This document shows, one piece after another, positions 1-5,145 of a stretch of 6,993 bases of DNA. The position numbers were made by a program, and so were the translations under genes. The DNA is taken from contig CANHBE010000140.1 in NCBI GenBank assembly GCA_947458575.1, forward strand, positions 1-6,993, read 5' to 3'. Source of the DNA: Flavobacteriaceae bacterium. GTDB lineage: Bacteria > Bacteroidota > Bacteroidia > Flavobacteriales > Flavobacteriaceae. The stretch's first letter is position 1. Every line of letters begins with the position of its first letter. The notes beneath the pieces were generated by a model that was given only the letters and a program-made list of their open reading frames with translations, did no database searches and was not told the DNA's origin.

Positions 1-983
1 AAATCTTCGGGTTTTGGATCTTCCGCCAATTGTGCTTCCTCAAAATCAGCTTTGACTTTTATAATGGCGTCTTGTTCTATTTTTGAAATTTCATCTTTAG
101 TAAATCCAGCGTCTAACAATTGCTGTTGCAAAACTGGATACGGATCTCTCGACTTCGCTTCGTCCAAATCATCACGATACCATTCCATTCGAACACCAGA
201 AGTATGGTGGTTTAACAACGGGACTTTCGCATGCACTAAAAATGGGCGACGTTCTTTTCGAATGGTTTCCAACACGTTTTGAATTGCCAAATAGCTTTCG
301 GTGAAGTTTGCACCGTCGATTGAAATAGCTTCAATACCATGAAATCCTTTCGCATACTCAAATGCATTTTGAGCCCGCGTTTCCTTCGCATTCGCAGAAA
401 TATCCCAGCCGTTGTCTTGCACCAAATATAAAATTGGCAATTGCTTTAAAGCCGCCATTTGAAATGCTTCGGCTACTTCGCCTTCAGTAACAGACGCGTC
501 GCCTAAGGAACAAACGACAATGGGTTTCTGTTGATTTATATCTTCAATGCCAATATTTTCCTGATACCAAAATCCCATCGCCGCGCCGGTTGCCGGAATC
601 GCTTGCATGCCCGTTGCTGAGGATTGATGCGGAATCTTAGGCTTGTCAGCATCGCGCAAACTCGGATGGCAATAATAGGTTCTGCCGCCCGAAAACGGAT
701 CGTCGCGTTTGGCCATCAGTTGCAGCATCAAGTCATACGGACGCATGCCAATCCCCAACAACATCGAATCGTCTCGATAATACGGAAAGGCGTAATCCTG
801 TGGGAGCAACTGCATTGCCACGGCTATTTGAATCGCTTCATGTCCGCGTGAAGTTGCATGCACATACTTGGAAACAATTTTAAAGTTCTCCTCATACAGC
901 TCCGTCATCGCCTTCGCGGTCGCCATGGTGGCAAATGCTTTTTCTAAAATAATTTTGTTCAATGTCTTTTCTACTAATTCCAT
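1..983 (-). CDS. 2-oxoacid dehydrogenase E1 component, alpha-like part (partial, runs off the left edge)
   Basis: This is a thiamine-diphosphate-dependent E1, which decarboxylates a 2-oxo acid and passes the acyl group to the lipoyl arm of E2. I translated 327 codons from ATG at 983-981 without a stop to the window edge. The ThDP motif starts at GDASVTEGE (residues 161-169) and ends at QDN (189-191), the usual spacing of about 29 residues. Other E1-alpha hallmarks are YRDD (69-72), IPHQSSATGMQAIPATGAA (117-135) and the loop NHHTSGVRMEWYR (258-270), which resembles the HH-containing loop of branched-chain E1-alpha. The start follows 86 bp of spacer and has no clear ribosome binding site, as is common in Bacteroidota. 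Flavobacterial E1s of this kind are often alpha/beta fusions of about 660 residues. The frame is still open after a full alpha-length segment, which fits a fusion, but the beta part is not visible. Branched-chain, pyruvate or other 2-oxo acid specificity cannot be fixed from sequence alone; the E2 and aminotransferase next to it favour the branched-chain type. Confidence 0.9.
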   Translation of the reverse strand, partial: MELVEKTLNKIILEKAFATMATAKAMTELYEENFKIVSKYVHATSRGHEAIQIAVAMQLLPQDYAFPYYRDDSMLLGIGMRPYDLMLQLMAKRDDPFSGGRTYYCHPSLRDADKPKIPHQSSATGMQAIPATGAAMGFWYQENIGIEDINQQKPIVVCSLGDASVTEGEVAEAFQMAALKQLPILYLVQDNGWDISANAKETRAQNAFEYAKGFHGIEAISIDGANFTESYLAIQNVLETIRKERRPFLVHAKVPLLNHHTSGVRMEWYRDDLDEAKSRDPYPVLQQQLLDAGFTKDEISKIEQDAIIKVKADFEEAQLAEDPKPED

Positions 984-1069
984 CTTGTTGTTTTTGGGCA
1001 GCTTATCCCGCTATCCGTTGCAATCTTTTTTCACTGCTATCGGGGCTGCGCATCCCATTCCAATTCAAA
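984..1069. other. Spacer between ilvE and E1, largely a dispersed repeat
   Basis: This 86-bp gap holds the short repeat copy at 1006-1047 and little else. On the minus strand it lies between the TAG stop of ilvE (1070-1072) and the ATG of E1 (981-983). I see no convincing promoter or terminator with a T-tract. E1 is therefore probably transcribed by read-through from ilvE, although a promoter inside the repeat cannot be excluded. Confidence 0.6.
1006..1047 (-). repeat. Dispersed intergenic repeat, short copy (copy A)
   Basis: Read on the minus strand, this begins AGCCCCGATAGCAGTGAAAA and ends AAAGATTGCAACGGATAGCG followed by GGA. Both ends match the long copy at 4979-5076, which lies on the plus strand and ends AAAGATTGCAACGAATAGCG plus GGA. 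Copy A lacks the hairpin-forming middle of copy B and the roughly 26-bp block after GATTGC. Similar AGCCCCGAT...ATAGCGGGA elements are, from memory, scattered in intergenic DNA of Flavobacterium genomes. I have not verified that here. Confidence 0.7.
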
Positions 1070-2146
1070 CTAACGTGGCTGCGTCGCATAGCTTTCCACA
1101 GGAACAATCCATCCGAAAGGATCTGCTATGCGTTGTGTTTTCAAATCGTTGAATGTATTTTTTATCTCCTCTCCAATTGGGTTTCCTTCCGGCAATGCAA
1201 TCGCAAAATCGCCATTGCCAATTTCTTCCACCAAAGCAATTCCCACTGCGGTTCCAACACCAAATGCTTCTTCCAACGTATTGTTTTTCGATGCCTCTTT
1301 GATTTCGCTCATCGTAATCGGACGTTCGGTAACCTCAAATCCTTTTGCGCGTAGCATATCTATTACACTTAATCTCGTAATTCCGGAAAGAATCGATCCG
1401 CTCAAATCGGGCGTAATTAATTTCCCTCCAATCTTGAAGAAAATATTCATCGTTCCCACTTCTTGAATGTATTCAAAATCTTGAGCATCTAACCATAACA
1501 CTTGATCGTAACCTTTGGCTTTGGCATATTCGGTTGGGCGAATTGCACCTGCGTAATTACCCGCTGCTTTTGCTTCCCCTGTACCACCATTTACCGCCCG
1601 AACATATTTGGTTTCTGCATACAACTTTATTCTTCTGTTAAAGAAAGGTCCGGCAGGTGACGCCATGATAATAAACTTAAAGCTCGTTGCTGCACGCATG
1701 CCGATAAAAGCTTCATCTGCATACATAAACGGTCTTAAATACAATGAACTTCCTTCTTGTGTTGGCACCCAATTTTTTTCTAAAGCCACCAATTGCTTCA
1801 ATCCTTCCACAAACAAGTCTTCGGGGAAATTTGGCATTCCCATACGATCAGCGCTGACATTCATTCGCTTGGCGTTTTTATCCGGACGAAATAACAAGGG
1901 TGTATTGTTTTTGCCCATCGTCGCTTTTAATCCTTCGAAAATTGCTTGTCCGTAATGCAATGCCATTGCAGCCGGATGCGTTGGAATCATTTCTAAAGGT
2001 TCGATTCTTGGGTTGACCCACGCGCCGTTCTCATATTCACAAATAAACATGTGGTCGGTAAACGCGATTCCCATTGGAACGTTGTTGATATCAACTTGAG
2101 CTACTTTAGATACTAAGGCTGGAGTTACTTTTATGTTGTAAGACAT
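1070..2146 (-). CDS. ilvE: Branched-chain amino acid aminotransferase (PLP fold type IV)
   Basis: This PLP enzyme reversibly transaminates leucine, isoleucine and valine with 2-oxoglutarate, linking the amino acids to their 2-oxo acids. The protein has 358 residues, typical of the longer bacterial/eukaryotic-type BCAT class. Visible marks are HYGQAIFEGLKA (64-75), RPDKNAKRMN (87-96), SLYLRPFMYADE (134-145), and the GGTGEAKAAGNYAG stretch (187-200), in which K193 is the expected Schiff-base lysine. EVGTMNIFF (229-237) corresponds to EVGTMN of mammalian BCATs, and the C-terminal GVGTAVGI (296-303) is the phosphate-binding turn. The CxxC redox switch of human BCAT is absent. ATG at 2144-2146 gives the family N-terminus and lies 11 bp after the E2 stop, which suggests translation from the same transcript. 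The position between the E2 and E1 genes suggests that it supplies or removes the 2-oxo acid used by that complex. Activity on aromatic amino acids is possible but not shown by sequence. Confidence 0.95.
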   Translation of the reverse strand: MSYNIKVTPALVSKVAQVDINNVPMGIAFTDHMFICEYENGAWVNPRIEPLEMIPTHPAAMALHYGQAIFEGLKATMGKNNTPLLFRPDKNAKRMNVSADRMGMPNFPEDLFVEGLKQLVALEKNWVPTQEGSSLYLRPFMYADEAFIGMRAATSFKFIIMASPAGPFFNRRIKLYAETKYVRAVNGGTGEAKAAGNYAGAIRPTEYAKAKGYDQVLWLDAQDFEYIQEVGTMNIFFKIGGKLITPDLSGSILSGITRLSVIDMLRAKGFEVTERPITMSEIKEASKNNTLEEAFGVGTAVGIALVEEIGNGDFAIALPEGNPIGEEIKNTFNDLKTQRIADPFGWIVPVESYATQPR

Positions 2147-2157
2147 AAGCTAAAATT

Positions 2158-3471
2158 TTATAGTGTTGTATTGTGGTCAAATTGTTCTAAATAATCGCCG
2201 ACTTTTCGCAGGAATGAACCGCCTAAAAAACCGTCTACGACGCGATGGTCAAAAGAAAGTGAGAGATACATCATGCTGCGAATCGCGATCTCATCGCCTT
2301 TTTCGGTAGTGATCACTTCCGGTCTTTTTTTGATAATCCCAAAGGCTAAAATCGCAACTTCTGGTTGATTGATAATCGGTGTTCCCATCAGACTTCCGAA
2401 AGTGCCCACATTAGAAATGGTAAACGTGCTTCCTTGAATTTCCTCAGGTTTGAGTTTGTTGTTTCGAGAACTTTCGGCCAAATGGTTGACGGTTTTCGCC
2501 AATTCAAATAAGCTTTTATCGTTGGCATTTTTTACCACCGGAACAATTAAGTTTCCTGATGGCAAAGCGGTTGCCATTCCGATATTGACATCGCTGTGAA
2601 CGATAATATTCTTGTCATCAACCGAAACATTAATCAATGGGAAATCTTGAATTCCTTTGGCTACAGCGTCCACGAAAATCGGCATAAAGGTTAGTTTCTC
2701 GTTGTATTTCTTTTGAAACTCGTCTTTGTATTTGTTTCTCCATTCTACCAAATTCGTCACATCAACTTCAATGTAAGAGGTCACATGTGGCGACGTTTGT
2801 TTCGAATAAACCATGTGATCCGCAATCATTTTCCGCATACGATCCATTTCGATGATGCGGTCTTTGCCTTCGATGAAATTGATTTTTGGTTTTGGGAAGG
2901 AAGTTGTCGGTTGTTGGTTGTTGGTTGTCGGTATGCTTTGTATGGGATATTTCCTGTTTTTTAGATAATTGAAAACATCGCTTTTTTGAATTCGTCCGTC
3001 GGTTCCGGAACCTGAAATAGTTTGAAGTTCTTCGATCGATAAATTTTCTTTTTGCGCAATACTTATGATCAGTGGACTAAGGAAATTGTCGGTTGATAGT
3101 TGTCGGTTCTTGGCTATCGGTTGTCGATTGTCGATTGGTGGCTGTGTGTTTTCGGTCTTCGCTCGTGGTTCTTTCTTCTCAGTCACCTCTTCCGTTTTTC
3201 CGATTATTATTTTCTTTCCGGCAACTTTACCATCTGTTTCGATTAATGCCAAAACTTCGCCAACTGCCACAACAGCATTTTTTCCAAAACGGATTTCGGT
3301 AATCGTTCCAGAAAATGTCGATGGAATTTCGCTGTCTACTTTGTCGGTAGCAACTTCCAGCAAAGTTTCCTCTGCTTCTACAAAATCACCGATTTTCTTA
3401 GACCAATTGATGATGGTAGCTTCTGAAATACTTTCGCCCATTTTAGGCATTTTGAATTCTACTATTGGCAT
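2158..3471 (-). CDS. Dihydrolipoyllysine-residue acyltransferase, E2 of a 2-oxoacid (probably branched-chain) dehydrogenase complex
   Basis: E2 forms the core of the complex: it takes the acyl group from E1 on a swinging lipoyl arm and transfers it to CoA. The 437 residues show one lipoyl domain (about 1-80; lipoyl lysine K44 in ATDKVDSE), a linker (about 84-130), a peripheral subunit-binding domain (about 131-170, with GSGTDGRIQKSDV), a second linker (171-198) and the catalytic domain (about 199-437). The catalytic domain carries FTISNVGTFG (350-359) and the active-site motif SFDHRVVDG (406-414) with H409 and D413. A single lipoyl domain fits branched-chain or 2-oxoglutarate E2s; the aminotransferase and E1 beside it favour branched-chain. 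Both linkers are unusual. They are rich in Asn, Gln, Pro and Thr rather than Ala/Pro, and are encoded by 7-bp tandem repeats (3085-3140 and 2903-2930) that also occur outside genes in this window. The start lies only 6 bp after the paaY stop. No E3 (lipoamide dehydrogenase) gene is in the window. Confidence 0.93.
   Translation of the reverse strand: MPIVEFKMPKMGESISEATIINWSKKIGDFVEAEETLLEVATDKVDSEIPSTFSGTITEIRFGKNAVVAVGEVLALIETDGKVAGKKIIIGKTEEVTEKKEPRAKTENTQPPIDNRQPIAKNRQLSTDNFLSPLIISIAQKENLSIEELQTISGSGTDGRIQKSDVFNYLKNRKYPIQSIPTTNNQQPTTSFPKPKINFIEGKDRIIEMDRMRKMIADHMVYSKQTSPHVTSYIEVDVTNLVEWRNKYKDEFQKKYNEKLTFMPIFVDAVAKGIQDFPLINVSVDDKNIIVHSDVNIGMATALPSGNLIVPVVKNANDKSLFELAKTVNHLAESSRNNKLKPEEIQGSTFTISNVGTFGSLMGTPIINQPEVAILAFGIIKKRPEVITTEKGDEIAIRSMMYLSLSFDHRVVDGFLGGSFLRKVGDYLEQFDHNTTL
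2903..2930. repeat. 7-bp tandem repeat, four units, inside the second E2 linker
   Basis: The plus strand reads GTTGTCG, GTTGTTG, GTTGTTG, GTTGTCG without gaps. On the coding strand it encodes residues 181-190 (PTTNNQQPTT), between the subunit-binding and catalytic domains of E2. The unit is the same as in the intergenic array at 4895-4922. Confidence 0.85.
3085..3140. repeat. 7-bp degenerate tandem repeat, eight units, inside the first E2 linker
   Basis: The plus-strand units are ATTGTCG, GTTGATA, GTTGTCG, GTTCTTG, GCTATCG, GTTGTCG, ATTGTCG and ATTGGTG, all in 7-bp register. Three units make 21 bp, so the peptide repeats every seven residues: DNRQPIA (114-120) then KNRQLST (121-127). It joins the lipoyl domain to the subunit-binding domain. 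It is more diverged than the other two arrays, as expected for an older insertion or for selection on the peptide. Confidence 0.8.
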
Positions 3472-3477
3472 TGTATT

Positions 3478-4074
3478 TTATTTTTTTCTGAATGCTGAAA
3501 ATGTTTTATAAAACGCTTCTTGTGTTGGCCTGTTGGCTGGAATTTCTCTTAATGGCTCAACGGCTCTTAAAGATTCGTAACAATCCTGAGGCAACTGCTG
3601 GTATAAAGCAGTTCCTTTGGTCTTCCAGTCGATCATCTCATCAGAAATATTTTTTACAATTACCGCTGGATTACCGACGACCATTTTGCGATTGGGAATT
3701 TTCATTCCTGCTTTGACAAAACTTAATGCCCCGATTATACATTCATCGCCAACTTCTGCATCATCCATAATTACAGCGTTCATCCCGACAAGACTATTAG
3801 CGCCGATATTGGCGCCGTGTATAATCGCGCCGTGACCAATGTGTGCTCCGGCTTTCAACACCATCGATTTTCCTGGAAACATATGAATGGTGCAATTCTC
3901 TTGCACATTGCAACCGTCTTCAATGATGATCTCTCCCCAATCGCCGCGAATCGCAGCACCCGGACCGACATAAACGTCTTTTCCGATAATCACGTTGCCA
4001 GTTACCGCCGCTTGTGGGTGGATAAAACTACTTTCGTGGATGACGGGAATAAACCCTTTGAATTCGTAGATCAT
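3478..4074 (-). CDS. paaY: PaaY-type hexapeptide-repeat protein (gamma-carbonic-anhydrase fold), phenylacetate pathway thioesterase
   Basis: The 198 residues form a left-handed beta-helix of hexapeptide turns (GNVIIGKDVYVGPGA and following), then a C-terminal helix. The expected metal ligands are H64 (CTIH), H81 and H86 (GHGAIIHG). R43 and D45 (IRGDWG) and Q58 (NVQEN) match other conserved gamma-class positions. The C-terminal part, WKTKGTALYQQL (150-161) and SLRAVEPLRE (168-177), resembles E. coli PaaY closely, which separates it from generic YrdA/CaiE-like proteins. PaaY is reported to be a thioesterase that hydrolyses inhibitory CoA thioesters formed as by-products of phenylacetyl-CoA breakdown; that role is inferred here from similarity and from the nearby paaZ. 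ATG at 4072-4074 gives the expected N-terminus. The gene follows a 64-bp spacer containing a strong inverted repeat and stops 6 bp before the E2 start, so it is probably co-transcribed with E2. Confidence 0.9.
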   Translation of the reverse strand: MIYEFKGFIPVIHESSFIHPQAAVTGNVIIGKDVYVGPGAAIRGDWGEIIIEDGCNVQENCTIHMFPGKSMVLKAGAHIGHGAIIHGANIGANSLVGMNAVIMDDAEVGDECIIGALSFVKAGMKIPNRKMVVGNPAVIVKNISDEMIDWKTKGTALYQQLPQDCYESLRAVEPLREIPANRPTQEAFYKTFSAFRKK

Positions 4075-4084
4075 GATTATTATA

Positions 4085-4130
4085 TGTTGTAAGTTGTAAG
4101 TTTTTAACGTAGAACTTACAACCTACAACA
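4085..4130. repeat. 18-bp inverted repeat between the crotonase gene and paaY
   Basis: The arms 4085-4102 and 4113-4130 match at 17 of 18 positions, with a 10-nt loop. In the minus-strand transcript the single mismatch becomes a G-U pair, so the stem is fully paired. Each arm is made of 7-bp units such as GTTGTAA. There is no run of U after the stem; TATAATAATC follows, directly before the paaY ATG. It therefore does not look like a standard terminator. A role in mRNA processing, stability or attenuation between the two genes is possible. Confidence 0.8.
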
Positions 4131-4151
4131 TTTAAACTTTAAACTTTAAAC
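4131..4151. repeat. Three perfect 7-bp tandem units (TTTAAAC) over the crotonase stop
   Basis: TTTAAAC occurs three times in a row. On the minus strand it provides the last codons of the crotonase (FKV and the TAA stop at 4139-4141) and continues into the spacer, abutting the 18-bp inverted repeat. Confidence 0.85.
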
Positions 4152-4891
4152 TTCTTCAACGTTTCTTTTGTAAAATCCGATAACACCAAGCGTCCACTAA
4201 TCGCGGCTCTTTCTGCCAAAAGATTATCCCAATCGTCGGTTCCTCTCCAAAATATCTTTTTCATTTCGACCATTGCTTCTGAATTGTAGGTGCAAAGATG
4301 TTGGGCAAACTTCATAACTGCGTCGTCTAGTTCGTCGATATCTGAATAAACATTTGCGAATAATCCTTTGCTTCTCGCCCATTCTGCGTCGTAAAATGTA
4401 TTGGCATCAATGGCGATTTGGGACATGGCTGAAAGTCCCATTTTTCTTTCGATGGCAGGTGAAACGACAAACGGACCGATCCCGACATTGAGTTCACTCA
4501 GTTTTATCGAAGCGAATTGCGTTGCCATGCAATAATCCGTAGAAGCTGCGATTCCGACGCCGCCGCCAACTGTTTTCCCTTGAATACGCCCGATGATAAA
4601 CTTCGGGCATTTGCGCATCGCATTGATGACATTCGCAAATCCGGAGAAGAATACTTTTCCGGTCTCAGCATCATTGATAGCGATGAGTTCTTTGAAACTC
4701 GCTCCGGCGCAAAAAGTTCGGTCGCCGCCGCTTTGAAGAATGATAACTTTGATGTTGTCGTTATTGCCAGCTTCGGTGATGGTGTCGGCTAATTTTTTTA
4801 ATACATCGCTGGGTAAGGAGTTTTGTTCCGGATGAAAAAACTCGATGGTGGCGATGTTGTTTTGTATGTCTTGTTTTACGTATGCGTCCAT
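4139..4891 (-). CDS. Enoyl-CoA hydratase/isomerase family protein (crotonase fold), probably phenylacetate pathway
   Basis: This 250-residue single-domain crotonase acts on a CoA thioester. The two oxyanion-hole segments are FCAGASFKEL (60-69) and GKTVGGGVGIAAS (105-117), and the N-terminal FHPEQNSL (19-26) is typical. Compared with the classic hydratase GGGCEL...PEI pattern, the first catalytic glutamate is replaced by G113 (GGGVGI) and the second is kept as E133 (LSEL), with the expected 20-residue spacing. VGIGPFVV (136-143) resembles the LGIIAPF segment of enoyl-CoA isomerases. An isomerase role, possibly like PaaG, is therefore at least as likely as hydration; I give no symbol for this reason. 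The next gene upstream is paaZ, which supports a part in phenylacetyl-CoA breakdown. ATG at 4889-4891 lies directly after a 7-bp tandem repeat, with no recognisable ribosome binding site. The C-terminal codons lie in a TTTAAAC repeat. Confidence 0.88.
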   Translation of the reverse strand: MDAYVKQDIQNNIATIEFFHPEQNSLPSDVLKKLADTITEAGNNDNIKVIILQSGGDRTFCAGASFKELIAINDAETGKVFFSGFANVINAMRKCPKFIIGRIQGKTVGGGVGIAASTDYCMATQFASIKLSELNVGIGPFVVSPAIERKMGLSAMSQIAIDANTFYDAEWARSKGLFANVYSDIDELDDAVMKFAQHLCTYNSEAMVEMKKIFWRGTDDWDNLLAERAAISGRLVLSDFTKETLKKFKV

Positions 4892-4894
4892 TTG

Positions 4895-4922
4895 GTTGTC
4901 GGTTGTCGGTTGTCAGTTGTCG
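4895..4922. repeat. 7-bp tandem repeat, four units, directly upstream of the crotonase start
   Basis: The plus strand reads GTTGTCG, GTTGTCG, GTTGTCA, GTTGTCG. It ends three bases from the crotonase ATG and so lies in the 5' leader of that gene. Read on the minus strand in one frame it would encode TNRQLTTDNRQP (4893-4928), which resembles the translated E2 linker peptide. Confidence 0.9.
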
Positions 4923-4978
4923 GTTGGTGCCGATAAAGTTCAACCTTTATTTATTGTTTATAATTTGTCATATGCCCT

Positions 4979-5076
4979 AGCCCCGATTGCTTCGCCAGTT
5001 CGCTTCGCTCGTGTGTAGTGAAAATCCTTTTAATTTTTCTCTTTAAAAAAATAAAAGATTGCAACGAATAGCGGGA
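4979..5076 (+). repeat. Dispersed intergenic repeat, long copy (copy B) with internal hairpin
   Basis: It starts AGCCCCGATTGC and ends AAAGATTGCAACGAATAGCG plus GGA, the same ends as copy A. The middle contains a near-palindrome with arms 5023-5038 and 5045-5060 around CTCTTT, mostly A/T. A second pair of arms, GCTTCGCCAGTTCGC (4989-5003) and GCGAACTGGCGTAAGC (5094-5109), spans most of the element and extends beyond its right end. The right arm is bracketed by a 7-bp direct repeat, AGCTCCT (5081-5087 and 5114-5120), which looks like the trace of a small insertion. Confidence 0.7.
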
Positions 5077-5118
5077 CCCAAGCTCCTATAAGAGCGAACT
5101 GGCGTAAGCAAATAGCTC

Positions 5119-5145
5119 CTTCCCTCGACTGCGCTCGGGATGACA
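5119..5145. repeat. Short GC-rich palindrome-like motif abutting the paaZ stop
   Basis: On the minus strand TGTCATCCCGAGCGCAGTCG plus AGGGA follows immediately after the paaZ TAA. Its ends (TCCC and GGGA) and inner CGA/TCG can pair imperfectly. From memory, motifs of the type TCATCCCGAGCGNAGTCGAGGG are widespread in bacterial intergenic DNA, including Bacteroidota. It may fold at the 3' end of the paaZ message. There is no U-tract, so I do not call it a terminator. Confidence 0.5.

Larger units (their letters stand above)
4892..5145. other. Spacer between paaZ and the crotonase gene, mostly repeats
   Basis: This 254-bp gap is the longest in the window. From right to left it contains a short GC-rich palindrome-like motif next to the paaZ stop, the long dispersed repeat with flanking arms, an AT-rich stretch (about 4941-4975), and a 7-bp tandem array against the crotonase start. 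I found no convincing Bacteroidota promoter (TTTG plus TAnnTTTG), although the AT-rich stretch is the best place for one. No coding frame here looks real. Confidence 0.6.

Noticed and set aside
52..1466. Plus-strand open frames opposite E1 and ilvE
   Set aside because: They are antisense to well-supported genes, have no recognisable domain, and include low-plausibility Ser/Cys/Phe-rich sequence; shadows.
4085..4130. Inverted repeat as a Rho-independent terminator
   Set aside because: The stem is AT-rich and is followed by TATAATAATC rather than a T-tract on either relevant strand, and downstream genes belong to the same functional series.
2903..4922. Heptamer arrays as a CRISPR array
   Set aside because: The units are 7 bp, directly adjacent and without spacers, and no cas gene is present.
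4761..4943. A 60-codon minus-strand frame overlapping the crotonase start
   Set aside because: Its N-terminal half is the translated 7-bp repeat and the rest is an alternative frame of the crotonase gene; it matches no family and only helps to show what peptide the repeat encodes.
4930..4975. Promoter for the crotonase gene in the AT-rich stretch
   Set aside because: I could not find both the TTTG and TAnnTTTG elements of the Bacteroidota consensus with acceptable spacing, so no site is called.
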